A stretch of 64,000 nucleotides of DNA from Mesorhizobium sp. B2-3-4 (GCF_006442315.1 NZ_VFVY01000003.1:62001-126000); one strand, 5' to 3'. Shown: positions 26,597 through 35,765, counted from the first letter of the stretch. The notes: generated by a model from the sequence alone, not told the origin. Numbers and translations are program-made.

Positions 26597-26622
26597 TTTC
26601 CTTGACCTCGTGACGGGATGCC

Positions 26623-27288
26623 ATGCAAACCGCCCTGCAATTCGGCCCGATCCTTGTCCATCTCGACCTGCTGCTGCGCGGCCTGGAAAAAACCATCCAG
26701 CTGGCGGCCCTGTCGATCCTGTTCGGCACCGCCATCGGTGTCCTCGGCGCCGTCGGCCGCAGCTTCGGGCCGCGATTTCTATCCTGGCCTATCGCCTGCT
26801 ATGTCGAACTGATCCGCAACACGCCGCTGCTCATCCAGCTCTATTTCGTCTTCTTCTCGCTACCGCTGTTCGGCTTCAAATTGTCGAGCAATACGGCGGC
26901 GGTGGTGGCGCTCTCGATCCATCTCGGCGCCTACGCCACCGAAATATTGCGCGCCGGCATCGAGGCCATTCCGGAAGGCCAGATCGAGGCGGCCAAATCG
27001 CTCGGGCTCGGCCGCTATCGCATCATCCGCCATGTCGTCCTGGTTCCGGCGGCGCGCGCCGTCTACCCGTCGCTGTCGGCACAATTCATCCTGCAGATCA
27101 TGGGCACCTCGATCGTCGGCGCCATCGCCGCCGAGGAACTGACGGCGGTCGCCAACAACCTCGTCATGCAGACCTTCAGGAGCTTCGAGGTCTATATCGT
27201 CATCGCGCTCATCTATTTCGCGCTGGTGCAGGCCGCCAGCCTGCTCTTTGCCGGGGTGGGCAGGCTCATGTTCCGGTGGAAGGTCTGA
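26623..27288 (+). CDS. Amino-acid-type ABC transporter permease
   Basis: A 221-residue HisM/HisQ-group permease. It has the conserved ELIRNTPLLIQLYFVFFSLP stretch, the EAA loop IEAAKSLGLGRYRIIRHVVLVPAARAVYPSL and about five helices. It is followed after 3 bp by a second permease, with which it should form the channel. Confidence 0.9.
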   Translation: MQTALQFGPILVHLDLLLRGLEKTIQLAALSILFGTAIGVLGAVGRSFGPRFLSWPIACYVELIRNTPLLIQLYFVFFSLPLFGFKLSSNTAAVVALSIHLGAYATEILRAGIEAIPEGQIEAAKSLGLGRYRIIRHVVLVPAARAVYPSLSAQFILQIMGTSIVGAIAAEELTAVANNLVMQTFRSFEVYIVIALIYFALVQAASLLFAGVGRLMFRWKV

Positions 27289-27291
27289 GCC

Positions 27292-27984
27292 ATGAGCCTG
27301 CGCGACTTCGGCCCCAATGAACTGATGTTCCTGCTCCTGGCAACGCGCTGGACGATCCTGCTGGCGCTGATCGCCTTCGCCGGCGGCGGCGTGATCGGCC
27401 TGGTGGTGGCGGCGATCCGGGTGGCGCCGGCGCGGCCGTTGCGCTGGCTGGCGGCGGCCTACATCCAGTTCTTCATGGGCACGCCGATTCTGATCCAGCT
27501 CTTCATGGCCTATTATGGCTCGTCCCTGCTCGGCTACCGGCCCGATCCTTGGGTGGCGGCGGCGGTGACCTTCTCGCTCAATGGCGGCGCCTTCTTCGGC
27601 GAGATTTTTCGCGGCGCCATCGAAGCGATCCCCAGGGGGCAATGGGAGGCCTCGACCGCGCTCGGCTTCCGCTTCGTCAGGACATTGCGGCTGGTGATCA
27701 TCCCGCAGGCGGTGCGGCTGATGCTGCCGCCGACCGTCGGCTTCATGGTGCAGATCGTCAAGACGACCTCGATCGCTTCGCTGATCGGACTGACCGAGCT
27801 GGCGCGGGCCGCCACGCAGGTCAACACTGTCACCTTTCAGCCAGTCATGGTGTTCGGTACGGTGTCGATCATCTACTTCGCGCTGTGCTGGCCGCTGTCG
27901 CTCTATGCCGGCTATCTCGAACGTCGTTTCGCTACCGGAACGACGCGCAGGGTCGAGACGCCGCTGGGCATGTCGGCGGTCTGA
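27292..27984 (+). CDS. Amino-acid-type ABC transporter permease
   Basis: A 230-residue permease with FFMGTPILIQLFMAYYG and the EAA loop WEASTALGFRFVRTLRLVIIPQAVRLMLPPTV. It is the second channel subunit. Its end is 9 bp from the convergent lactonase gene, leaving no room for an ATPase, so the energy subunit must be coded elsewhere. Confidence 0.9.
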   Translation: MSLRDFGPNELMFLLLATRWTILLALIAFAGGGVIGLVVAAIRVAPARPLRWLAAAYIQFFMGTPILIQLFMAYYGSSLLGYRPDPWVAAAVTFSLNGGAFFGEIFRGAIEAIPRGQWEASTALGFRFVRTLRLVIIPQAVRLMLPPTVGFMVQIVKTTSIASLIGLTELARAATQVNTVTFQPVMVFGTVSIIYFALCWPLSLYAGYLERRFATGTTRRVETPLGMSAV

Positions 27985-27993
27985 GCGAAACCG

Positions 27994-28875
27994 TCAGCCC
28001 TTGAACGCCGGCAAGGTCAGGCCCTTGACGCCGACATCGAGCGCGAACAATCCGCCCGGATTCTTCTGGCCGGTGAAATGGCTGTCGGGCCGCCTGAGCA
28101 CGGCCGAGGTGACATAGAGGATGTCGAGGTCCTTGCCGCCGAATTCGCAGCAGGTCGGCAGATCGGTCGGCAAAAGCACCGTCTGCATCAGTTTGCCCTG
28201 GGGATCGTAGCGGCAGATCTTGCTGGTCACCGGGATGGTCACCCAGTAGCAGCCCTCGGCATCGACGGTTGCGCCGTCGGCAACGCCGCTGGTCACCGTC
28301 ATGTCGATGAAGGTGCGGCGGTTATCGATGTCGCCGGTGGCGGGGTCGAAGTCATAGGCCCAGACCGCCCCGGCATGGCTGTCGGAGAAATACATGGTCT
28401 TGGAATCCGGACTCCAGGCGAGTCCGTTGGAGCAGCCGATGCCGTCGATCATCCTGTGCACCGAAAGGTCCGGATCGAGACGGTAGAGCGCGCCGATGAA
28501 TTCGATCGGCTGGCCCGGCACCTCGAACATCGAGCCGGACCAGAAGCGGCCCTGGCGATCCGGCTTGCCATCATTGAAGCGGGTTTTCGGCATATGCGCC
28601 TCCGGATCGACAATCGCCTCGAAGGTGCCGGTTGCCGGGTCGAAGAAGTGAAAACCGTCGGTCATGGTCAGCACCAGGCCGCCCTTCTCGCGCAGGCCGA
28701 GGCAGCCGAGATAGTGCGGCGTCTCGAAGACCTCGTCCTTGCCGGTCGCGGGGTCGTAGCGGTGGATCAGCTTCTTCCAGATGTCGATCCACCATAGCAC
28801 GCCGGCTTTTGCATCCCAAAGCGTGCCTTCGCCAAGCTCGGCCCTGGCATCGACGACACAGGTGATCTCGACCAT
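27994..28875 (-). CDS. SMP-30/gluconolactonase family lactonase
   Basis: A 293-residue six-bladed beta-propeller of the SMP-30/regucalcin/gluconolactonase family. The metal and catalytic residues are visible in ELGEGTLWDAKAGVLWWIDI (Glu near residue 16), RFNDGKPDRQGRFWSGSM, CSNGLAWSPDSKTMYFSDS and GVADGATVDAEGCYWV. These enzymes open sugar-acid lactones. It is the last gene of the operon that begins with the two sugar-binding proteins, pointing to an aldonolactone step after uptake and oxidation. Confidence 0.9.
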   Translation of the reverse strand: MVEITCVVDARAELGEGTLWDAKAGVLWWIDIWKKLIHRYDPATGKDEVFETPHYLGCLGLREKGGLVLTMTDGFHFFDPATGTFEAIVDPEAHMPKTRFNDGKPDRQGRFWSGSMFEVPGQPIEFIGALYRLDPDLSVHRMIDGIGCSNGLAWSPDSKTMYFSDSHAGAVWAYDFDPATGDIDNRRTFIDMTVTSGVADGATVDAEGCYWVTIPVTSKICRYDPQGKLMQTVLLPTDLPTCCEFGGKDLDILYVTSAVLRRPDSHFTGQKNPGGLFALDVGVKGLTLPAFKG

Positions 28876-28889
28876 TCTTTCCTCCAGTC

Positions 28890-29852
28890 TCAGTTCCTGC
28901 GCAGCCTGCCGCCAAGGCCGGCAAAGGCCTCGCTGCCGATCGAGACGGTGAGCAGAATGACCGCGCCATAGACGACGAGCAGCGCGCCGCTCGACAGGTT
29001 GAGTGCCGGCAGCAGGCCGGTGAGGATGGTCAGCACCATGGCGCCGGCGACGGTGCCGAGATAATGGCCGCTGCCGCCCAGGATCGAAGCGCCGCCAATG
29101 GCGACCGCGGCGATCGAGGTGAACAGATAGGCGTCGCCCATGCCGAGATAGGCCTGGCCGGAATAGCCGGTCAGAAGCATGCCGGCGAAGGCGGCGGTAA
29201 GGCCTGAAATCACATAGGTCAGGATCGTGGTGCGCGCCGTCGGCACGCCGGAGAATTCGGCCACGGTGGCGCTGGTACCAAGCGCGTAGAGATGGCGGCC
29301 GAAGGCCGCCTTGGAGAGCAGCACGGTCGCCACCAGCGTCAGGGCGAGCCAGATCAGTGCGATGACCGGAAAGCCGGCGATGCGGCCGACCGACAGGAAC
29401 TGGATCAAGGCTGGTGCCGAAGGCGTCGGCGAGCCTCCGGTCAGCACCAGGATCAGGCCCTGCAGGATGACATTGGTGGCCAGCGTCATGATGATCGGCG
29501 GCACGCCGAAGCGGGCGACGCCGACGCCATTGATGAGGCCGACGAAGGCGCCGCCGGCGAGCAGCAGCGGCATGACCCAGACGAGCGGCAGATCCTGCCC
29601 GCCGCACAGCAGCGCCATGATGATCGCCGCCGAATTCAGCACCCACGGCACCGACAGGTCGATGCCGCCGCCGATGATGACGAAGGTCTGGCCGAGCGCG
29701 ACGATGCCGACGAAGGCCGCGAGCACGACGGTGGAGCGCATGTTGGAGACCGACAGGAAGCCCGGCGAGAACAGCGCGGTGACCAGGAGCAGCACGACCA
29801 TGCCGGCATAGGCGAGCACGATCAGCCGGTTGCGGGCAAGGAAGGCGCTCAT
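28890..29852 (-). CDS. Sugar ABC transporter permease (RbsC type)
   Basis: A 320-residue RbsC-like permease with eight to ten helices and the family motifs GQTFVIIGGGIDLSV and GVPPIIMTLATNVILQGL, plus AAVAIGGASILGGSGH. It overlaps the upstream permease by four bases. Together they form the channel for the ribose-type ATPase at 30884. Confidence 0.9.
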   Translation of the reverse strand: MSAFLARNRLIVLAYAGMVVLLLVTALFSPGFLSVSNMRSTVVLAAFVGIVALGQTFVIIGGGIDLSVPWVLNSAAIIMALLCGGQDLPLVWVMPLLLAGGAFVGLINGVGVARFGVPPIIMTLATNVILQGLILVLTGGSPTPSAPALIQFLSVGRIAGFPVIALIWLALTLVATVLLSKAAFGRHLYALGTSATVAEFSGVPTARTTILTYVISGLTAAFAGMLLTGYSGQAYLGMGDAYLFTSIAAVAIGGASILGGSGHYLGTVAGAMVLTILTGLLPALNLSSGALLVVYGAVILLTVSIGSEAFAGLGGRLRRN

Positions 29853-30880
29853 TGGACGCGGCTCCTTGCGGCTTTCTCGGCGACGGAACTGGCCAGCACC
29901 GAGAGCAGCAGGATGACGCCCGACGCCACCGGCTGCCAGTAGCTCGACAAATGCAGGACGAAGACCAGATTGCCGATGAGCGTCAGCACGAAGGCACCGA
30001 TCAGCGTGCCGGCAAGATGGCCGCGGCCGCCGAACAGGCTGACGCCGCCAATGACCGCCGCCGCCACCGAGGGCAAGATATAGTCCTTGCCGATGGTCGG
30101 CGAACCGGCTCCGGTCTGTGTCACCAGAAACAGCGCCGCGCCCGCCGCGAACAGGCCCGAAAGACCGTAGGTGACGAGGTTGACGCGGGTGATCGACACC
30201 CCGGACAGGAAGGCGGATTTCTCGTTGGAGCCTGACGCCTGGATGGTGATGCCAACCCTTGTCGCGCGGAACCACCACCAGAACAGCACCAGCGCGAACA
30301 GCATCCAGACCGGGCTGGTCAGGCCGAATAACTGTGCCGATGCAAAGCCGACCCACCATGTGGGAATGCTGCCGCCGTCGGTCGGCAGGATGATCATGGC
30401 GATGCCGTTCAATATCGACCAGGTCGCGAGCGTGACCAGGAAAGGCTGTAGCTTGAGCAGCGAGATGAGCAGGCCGTTCAACGCGCCGATGCCGAAGCCG
30501 AGGGCCAGGATGACGAGCGCCCATAATGCCGTCGTCGAAGGATCATCGGTGAAACGTGTCGCCGCTATGACGGTGCCGAGGCTGATCATGCCGCCGATCG
30601 ACAGGTCGATGCCGCCGCGCAAGAGCACGATGGTCTGGCCCGTCGCCGCCAGCATCAGTGTCATCGCCGCCGCGGTGTCGAGATTTAGTTCATCCAGCGT
30701 GAAGACGCCGGATTGCAGGCTGCCATAGATGCCGACGATCAAAGCCAGCATCAGGCAGGCGACCAGGAACGGCGCGCGGTCGAGCAGGCGGCCGCGCCAA
30801 TCGATGGCTGGCCTGGTTGATCTGGTTTCGGCCGACCTTTGCGTCATCTCGCCAATCTGCTCCGCGCTCGCCATCACCAT
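29849..30880 (-). CDS. Sugar ABC transporter permease (RbsC type)
   Basis: A 343-residue RbsC-like permease with GQTIVLLRGGIDLSIGGM, KLQPFLVTLATWSILNGIAM and AAAVIGGVSLFGGRGH. It has a longer hydrophilic N-terminus (about 30 residues) than its partner. The start at 30880 is 3 bp after the ATPase stop; ATG 30874 is an alternative. Confidence 0.9.
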   Translation of the reverse strand: MVMASAEQIGEMTQRSAETRSTRPAIDWRGRLLDRAPFLVACLMLALIVGIYGSLQSGVFTLDELNLDTAAAMTLMLAATGQTIVLLRGGIDLSIGGMISLGTVIAATRFTDDPSTTALWALVILALGFGIGALNGLLISLLKLQPFLVTLATWSILNGIAMIILPTDGGSIPTWWVGFASAQLFGLTSPVWMLFALVLFWWWFRATRVGITIQASGSNEKSAFLSGVSITRVNLVTYGLSGLFAAGAALFLVTQTGAGSPTIGKDYILPSVAAAVIGGVSLFGGRGHLAGTLIGAFVLTLIGNLVFVLHLSSYWQPVASGVILLLSVLASSVAEKAARSRVQ

Positions 30881-30883
30881 GCC

Positions 30884-32386
30884 CTAAGCCGCCTCGCGTT
30901 CAAGCATGGCGGCGCGCAAAATGCCGGCCTCCGAGATGCGATCGCCTTCCAGCGTCGCGGCGACATGGCCGTCGCGCATGACCATCACGCGGTCGGCGAC
31001 ATGGACGAGTTCCGGCATGTCGCTGGAGTGGAACAGGATAGCGTAGCCCTTGGCGGCGAGATCGCGCATCAGCTGGAATATTTCGCCCTTGGTGCCGACA
31101 TCGACGCCGCGCGTCGGATCGTAGAGCAGCAGCACGCGCGCTTGCGTCAACAGCATCTTGCCGAAGATCACCTTCTGCTGGTTGCCACCGGACAAGGTGC
31201 CGGCGAGCTGTTCCGGCGTGCCGGCCTTGATGCGCAGGAAATCCACCATCTCCCTGACCAGATCAGCTTCCTTTTGCCGGCTGAGCAAACCGTTCTCGCT
31301 GAAGCGCCTGATCACCGACAGCGTCAGGTTCTCGCGCACGCTCTTGGTCAGGAGCAGGCCTTGCCCGCGCCGATCCTCCGGCACCAGCGCGATGCCGTCC
31401 CTGCCGGTCAAGGCCTGGCGCGGATTGCTGATCGAGGCCGGCTTGCCCCAGAGCTCGACGGCGCCGCTCGCCCTGCTTGCGCCGAACAGCGCCTGGAACA
31501 GTTCGCGCTGGCCGTGGCCCTGCAGACCGCCGACCCCCAGCACCTCGCCTTCGCGCAGGATGAAGTCGACGCCTGAGAGCCGGCTGCCGCTCGACAGGCC
31601 CGTGACGCTGAGCGCGACGCGATCCGTCGCCGAGGCCACGCGCTCGGGATAGAGCCGGTCGAGATGCCGGCCGATCATCTGGGTGACGATCTCGGTGTCG
31701 GACACGGCGTTGGCCTCGTGCGCGGCGACGGTCGCGCCATTGCGGAAGATGGTCAGCCGGTCGGCGATGGCACGTACCTCGGCCATGCGATGCGAAATGA
31801 AGATGACCAGCCGGCCTTCGGCGGCAAGCTGTCGGGTCAGTTTCAGCAACCATTCGGCCTCTCGCGCCGGCAGCGCGGAGGTCGCCTCGTCGAGGATGAG
31901 GATGCGCGGATCCTTGGCGAGCCCCTTGGCGATCTCGACGATCTGCCGTTCGGCCAGCGTCAGCCGGCGCAGTTCCTGGTCGGGACGCAGCGCCGGAAAA
32001 TTGTACCTTTCCAGCAAGGCAAGCGTCTTGCGGCGCATCTCGGCGCGGTTGACGGTGCCAAGCCATGTCCGCGGCTCGTGGCGGAACCAGGTGTTCTGTT
32101 CGACGCTGAGATCGGGGATCAACGACAGTTCCTGGAAGACGGCGGCGATGCCGCGCGCTTGCGCGGCGTCGGGATTGGCGGGACGATAATCCTGCCCATC
32201 GACCAGGATCGAGCCGCCATCGTGCTGCACGGCGCCCGAAAGGATCTGGATGAAGGTGCTTTTGCCGGCGCCGTTCTCGCCGAGCAGCGCATGCACCTCG
32301 CCGGCGCGGGCGCTGAATGCCGCATCGCTCAGCGCAACGATGCCGCCATAGCGTTTTGACAGGCCTGTGACGGTGACGAGGTCCAT
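30884..32386 (-). CDS. Sugar ABC transporter ATP-binding protein (RbsA type)
   Basis: A 500-residue tandem ATPase. The first half has Walker A GENGAGKST, LTLAERQIVEIAKGLA and ILILDEATSALP. The second half has a degenerate GLQGHGQRELFQ P-loop and LSGGNQQKVIFGKML with LLYDPTRGVDVGTK, as in RbsA/MglA proteins. ATG 32386 is preferred over 32416 because GAAGG lies 8 bases upstream. It works with the two RbsC-type permeases. Confidence 0.92.
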   Translation of the reverse strand: MDLVTVTGLSKRYGGIVALSDAAFSARAGEVHALLGENGAGKSTFIQILSGAVQHDGGSILVDGQDYRPANPDAAQARGIAAVFQELSLIPDLSVEQNTWFRHEPRTWLGTVNRAEMRRKTLALLERYNFPALRPDQELRRLTLAERQIVEIAKGLAKDPRILILDEATSALPAREAEWLLKLTRQLAAEGRLVIFISHRMAEVRAIADRLTIFRNGATVAAHEANAVSDTEIVTQMIGRHLDRLYPERVASATDRVALSVTGLSSGSRLSGVDFILREGEVLGVGGLQGHGQRELFQALFGASRASGAVELWGKPASISNPRQALTGRDGIALVPEDRRGQGLLLTKSVRENLTLSVIRRFSENGLLSRQKEADLVREMVDFLRIKAGTPEQLAGTLSGGNQQKVIFGKMLLTQARVLLLYDPTRGVDVGTKGEIFQLMRDLAAKGYAILFHSSDMPELVHVADRVMVMRDGHVAATLEGDRISEAGILRAAMLEREAA

Positions 32387-32405
32387 GGATGCGCCTTCGA
32401 AAAGC

Positions 32406-32433
32406 TCTCCCGGCATCTTGCGATGCCGGGAGA
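32406..32433. promoter_or_regulatory. Perfect 12-bp stem-loop after the binding-protein gene
   Basis: TCTCCCGGCATC (32406-32417), loop TTGC, GATGCCGGGAGA (32422-32433), between the second binding-protein gene and the ATPase gene. It probably sets a high binding-protein to transporter ratio. Confidence 0.65.
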
Positions 32434-32453
32434 CAGGGTCGTGGATGAGGATG

Positions 32454-33521
32454 TTACTTCGCGCCGGCCGCTTCCGCGGCGGTGATCTCGACCCAGTCGG
32501 GCGTGATCGGCAGCGTCAGGCCGGGCGCCTGGTCGGGGAAGGCGTTTTCACCGATCGCGATCTTGATCATCTTGGTGCCGGGATAGAGCTTGGACTCGAA
32601 AGGATCGGTGGTGACGAAATCACCCTTGACCGAGACCGAGCGTTCTGCCGGCTTCTTGCCGGTGTCGAGGATCTCGACCGCGAGCTTGATCGCCTCCGAG
32701 GACAGATAGGCCGGGTTGGAGCCGAGGATGCACTTGGCGCCTTGCGTCTGCGCGCAGGTGACGGCGGCGACATTGTAGGAGAAGCCGACCACCGGGACGA
32801 TCGGCCGGCCGGCATCCTTCAGCGCCTGGATGGCGCCCGAGCCATAGCCTTGCGTCATGATGCCGTCGATCTTCGGGTTGGCGGCAAGCAGCGCCGCGAC
32901 GCCGGACTGCTCTGGCCCGAGCGCATAGTTGCCGTTGTAGTAGCCAACGATCTTGATGTCGGGGTATTTGGCCAGAACCTTCTCATAGCCGCCCTGCAGC
33001 TGCGCCGAGATCGGCGCGCCCGCAAGGCCCCTGTCCAAAATGATGTTACCCTTGCCGCCGAGCTGTTCGGCCATCCATTCGGCCATCACCGAGGGGATGC
33101 GATCCCAGTCGGAAGCGACGGCGAGCGCGCAGGGCTCGGTCACCACCTGGTCGAAGCTGATGACGACGATACCGGCATCGCAGGCCTTCTTGATGGTTGG
33201 ATTGAGCGCCGAATCCGAACCGGCATCGACGAGGATGGCGTCGGGCTTCTGGCGGATGATGTTGTTCAGCGAATTGATCTGCGCCTGGACGGTGTTCTCG
33301 ACATTCTCGATCTTGAGGTCGACACGGCCCTTGAGCGGCCCCTTGTTGACCGAGACGGTGGCGACACGCTCCATCTGCTGGCGCCAGTCATTGCCGACGA
33401 AATTGTTGGAGAGATAGATGGTGTAGGGCTTCTTGTCCTCAGTGTGACCGGCCTGCATCCCGGCAGCCATCATGGTGGCGGCGATTGCGGCAAGGCCGAT
33501 GTTACGGCTCAATGATTTCAT
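32454..33521 (-). CDS. Sugar ABC transporter substrate-binding protein, paralogue 1
   Basis: A 355-residue periplasmic binding protein (Peripla_BP_4/RbsB-like) with a signal peptide (SRNIGLAAIAATMMAAGMQAG). The mature part begins KPYTIYLSNNFVGNDWRQQ and continues QAQINSLNNIIRQKPDAILVDAGSDSALNP. It is a close paralogue of the upstream gene at 33587 (long identical stretches such as NSLNNIIRQKP and DRGLAGAPIS), so the pair arose by tandem duplication. GGGAGGAG precedes ATG 33521. The ligand is probably a sugar or sugar acid. Confidence 0.9.
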   Translation of the reverse strand: MKSLSRNIGLAAIAATMMAAGMQAGHTEDKKPYTIYLSNNFVGNDWRQQMERVATVSVNKGPLKGRVDLKIENVENTVQAQINSLNNIIRQKPDAILVDAGSDSALNPTIKKACDAGIVVISFDQVVTEPCALAVASDWDRIPSVMAEWMAEQLGGKGNIILDRGLAGAPISAQLQGGYEKVLAKYPDIKIVGYYNGNYALGPEQSGVAALLAANPKIDGIMTQGYGSGAIQALKDAGRPIVPVVGFSYNVAAVTCAQTQGAKCILGSNPAYLSSEAIKLAVEILDTGKKPAERSVSVKGDFVTTDPFESKLYPGTKMIKIAIGENAFPDQAPGLTLPITPDWVEITAAEAAGAK

Positions 33522-33586
33522 GGTTCTCCTCCCGTTTTCCGTTTCGAAACAGCGTCGCCCGATAGTGGCGCATTGCATCCGTCAAG

Positions 33587-34651
33587 TCAGGTACCCGAGG
33601 CCTCCTTGGGCGTGATTTCAACCCAACTCGGCGACACCGGCAAGGACAGGCCCGGCGCCAGATCGGGAAATACGGTCTTCCCAAGTTCGATCTTCACCGC
33701 CGAGGAATTCGGGGCGTATTTGGCATCGACCATATCCGTGGTCAGGCCCGGCGAATTGAACAGCACGGTGGTGTCCGCGGGCTTCTTGCCGGTATCGAGT
33801 ATGTCGACGGCGAGCTTGATCGCCTCGGCCGACAGCGACGGCGGATTGGCGCCGAGCCAGCATTTGGCGCCCTTGGTCTCAGCGCACGTAACGCCGGTGC
33901 CGTTGAAGGCCGCCGCGACGATCGGCACCATTGGCCGGTCGGCATTCTGCAACGCCTTGATGGCGCCCGTGCCGTAGCCCTGCGAGAAGATGCCGTCCAC
34001 TTGCGGATGCGCCGCAAGCAGGCTGGCAACGCCTTCTTGTTCGGGGCCGGCGGCATAATTGCCGTTGAAATAGCCGACAATCTCGATGCCGGGATATCTT
34101 TTCAGAACGGCTCCGAAGTTCTTCTCGAACTGTTCCGAGATCGGCGCGCCGGCGAGGCCGCGATCCATCAGCACCTTGCCCTTGCCGCCGAGGATGGAAG
34201 CCATCCACTCCGCCTGGTTGTTGGCCATGATGTCGAAATCGGAATGCAGCTTGTAGGCGCATTCGGCCGACACGGTCTGGTCGAAGCTGACGACGATGAT
34301 GCCGGCGTCGCAAGCCTTCTTGATGGTGGGATTGAGCGCTTCCGCCGACGATGCGTCGATGAGGATGGCGGCAGGCTTCTGGCGGATGATGTTGTTCAGC
34401 GAATTGATCTGCGCCTGGACGGTGTTCTCGGCGTTCTCGATCTTGAGGTCGACGCGGCCCTTCAGCGGCCCCTTGGTGATCGCGACATTGGCGACGCGCT
34501 CCATCTGCTGGCGCCAGTCATTGCCGACGAAATTGTTCGAGAGATAGATGGTGTAGGGCTTCTGGGTCGCGGTATGGCCGGGCATCGCGGCCATCGATAC
34601 CGCCAGACCGGCGAACGCCACGAGACAGGCGCTCAAGCTCCTCAATTTCAT
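33587..34651 (-). CDS. Sugar ABC transporter substrate-binding protein, paralogue 2
   Basis: A 354-residue binding protein with signal peptide SACLVAFAGLAVSMAAMPGHTA and mature start TQKPYTIYLSNNFVGNDW. It is the first gene of the operon SBP-SBP-ATPase-permease-permease-lactonase. It differs from its neighbour mostly in the ligand-pocket regions (for example QTVSAECAYKLHSDFDIMANN versus QVVTEPCALAVASDWDRIPSV), which suggests two related ligands. The promoter before it carries the LacI-type operator. Confidence 0.9.
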   Translation of the reverse strand: MKLRSLSACLVAFAGLAVSMAAMPGHTATQKPYTIYLSNNFVGNDWRQQMERVANVAITKGPLKGRVDLKIENAENTVQAQINSLNNIIRQKPAAILIDASSAEALNPTIKKACDAGIIVVSFDQTVSAECAYKLHSDFDIMANNQAEWMASILGGKGKVLMDRGLAGAPISEQFEKNFGAVLKRYPGIEIVGYFNGNYAAGPEQEGVASLLAAHPQVDGIFSQGYGTGAIKALQNADRPMVPIVAAAFNGTGVTCAETKGAKCWLGANPPSLSAEAIKLAVDILDTGKKPADTTVLFNSPGLTTDMVDAKYAPNSSAVKIELGKTVFPDLAPGLSLPVSPSWVEITPKEASGT

Positions 34652-34721
34652 GATTTCCTCCCTGTGTTCCCTGCCCAACCGGTGATGGACTGCGCCATCT
34701 TGATCGGTCGGGAAGGTGTTT

Positions 34722-34750
34722 ATGATACCGGTACCAATTTCGAATGTCAA
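34722..34750 (-). promoter_or_regulatory. Sigma-70 promoter of the double binding-protein operon
   Basis: Read on the minus strand: TTGACA (34750-34745), 17 bases, TATCAT (34727-34722). The LacI-type operator overlaps the -10 and spacer. Confidence 0.6.
34723..34736. promoter_or_regulatory. LacI-type operator copy 2, TGATACCGGTACCA
   Basis: The exact reverse complement of the copies at 25537 and 41346, placed over the -10 of the binding-protein operon promoter, a position that allows repression. Confidence 0.7.
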
Positions 34751-34848
34751 TTTGGTCAGGACACTCCCAAGGCTGCACCGCGGGCAGAATTCGCCGGATT
34801 TCCTCCCTGCGACGCCTTCCTGAGCGGGCATCTCAGCCTAGCTATCAT

Positions 34849-34866
34849 GCTATTATAATTTTATGG
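34849..34866. promoter_or_regulatory. AT-rich operator motif, site B
   Basis: On the minus strand it reads ATTATAATAGCAT with 15 of 18 matches to the ideal palindrome. It lies about 200 bp upstream of the binding-protein operon and just past the GntR gene's stop. Confidence 0.6.
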
Positions 34867-34912
34867 TCCTGTCTATGCGGACCGCATCACAAAATGCTGC
34901 TTCGGACTGGCT

Positions 34913-35683
34913 TCAAGACAGGTCGTTCGGCGCATCGTAGGTGATGCTGAAAATGTCAGCCGGATGGCGGGCAACGGAGAATTCGATGCTGCGCTGGTCC
35001 GCCGACTGGTAGAGCATCTCCACCGTCAACACGGCGGCCCCAAGCGAAATGCCGAGATCGGCGGCAACCGCCTCGTCGGCGATTTCGGCGCGCACCGTCA
35101 CATGCGCCACATCGAGCCGCAGGCCGAGATGTTTTTGCACCGAACGGAAGATCAGCACGTCGGAAAAGTCCTCCCGCTTCAACCGGGCGCCCACATCGGG
35201 CGGAAAATAGGTGGTGATCTGCGCCTTCCTCTGTTCGCCGATCGACAGCACGCTGCGCAGGCAATAGCCGGCCTCGTCCTTGCCCATGCCGAAATGGCGC
35301 TGGAGCACGGGTGAAGCCTCCTTGCGATAGGATTTCACCGTCAGCTTCGCGTCCTTGGTGAAGGCCGCCATGTCGGCGAAATTCTTGAACTTCCAGCTCA
35401 GATTGACCGAAGGGCTCCGCGCCGCGACCACGGCGGGCTTGGCCGAACGCTTGCGGATAAGGCCGTCGGCCTCGAGATCGCGCAGCGCCTGGCGCACGGT
35501 GATCAGGCTGACGCCGAAATGTTCGGCGATGGTCGCTTCCTTCGGCAGCTCGCCGCCGACCGGAAAGGTGCCGTTGCCGATCGGCTCGCGCAGGATGTCG
35601 GCGAGCTGGCGGTAGAGCGGTCCGTTGGCGCGGCCGAGCGTGCGCTTGGGAAGACTTTCGATGGTGGGAACGGAGTGGTCCAT
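34913..35683 (-). CDS. GntR family regulator, HutC subfamily (UTRA domain)
   Basis: A 256-residue regulator. The winged HTH is at about residues 20-85 (GPLYRQLADILREPIGNGTFPVGGELPKEATIAEHFGVSLITVRQALRDLEADGLIRKR). The C-terminal UTRA ligand domain spans about 100-250 (LQRHFGMGKDEAGYCLRSVLSIGEQRKAQITTYFPPDVG). It is the last gene of the E1-dehydrogenase-E2 operon, and its promoter carries an 18-bp palindrome (site C), so autoregulation is likely. It is the best candidate to bind the AT-rich motif found at five sites here. Confidence 0.88.
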   Translation of the reverse strand: MDHSVPTIESLPKRTLGRANGPLYRQLADILREPIGNGTFPVGGELPKEATIAEHFGVSLITVRQALRDLEADGLIRKRSAKPAVVAARSPSVNLSWKFKNFADMAAFTKDAKLTVKSYRKEASPVLQRHFGMGKDEAGYCLRSVLSIGEQRKAQITTYFPPDVGARLKREDFSDVLIFRSVQKHLGLRLDVAHVTVRAEIADEAVAADLGISLGAAVLTVEMLYQSADQRSIEFSVARHPADIFSITYDAPNDLS

Positions 35684-35705
35684 GTGCCTCGTCGCGCCTG
35701 TGTCG

Positions 35706-35723
35706 AAGCTTTTATAATAGCTT
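35706..35723. promoter_or_regulatory. AT-rich operator motif, site C, before the GntR gene
   Basis: AAGCTTTTATAATAGCTT: 15 of 18 matches to ATGCTATTATAATAGCAT and itself a near-perfect palindrome, 23 bp before the regulator's start codon. Confidence 0.6.
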
Positions 35724-35765
35724 CCTCGGGCCGAGGCTAGGCAAGGTCGACGATCGTCAACCGTC

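Noticed and set aside
27994..29646. Apparent 550-residue lactonase with a long N-terminal extension
   Set aside because: The extension is an out-of-frame reading of the permease gene; the lactonase fold begins at ATG 28875.
28890..30524. A single long frame that would fuse both RbsC-type permeases
   Set aside because: The upstream part is another frame of the neighbouring permease; each permease has its own start and full domain.
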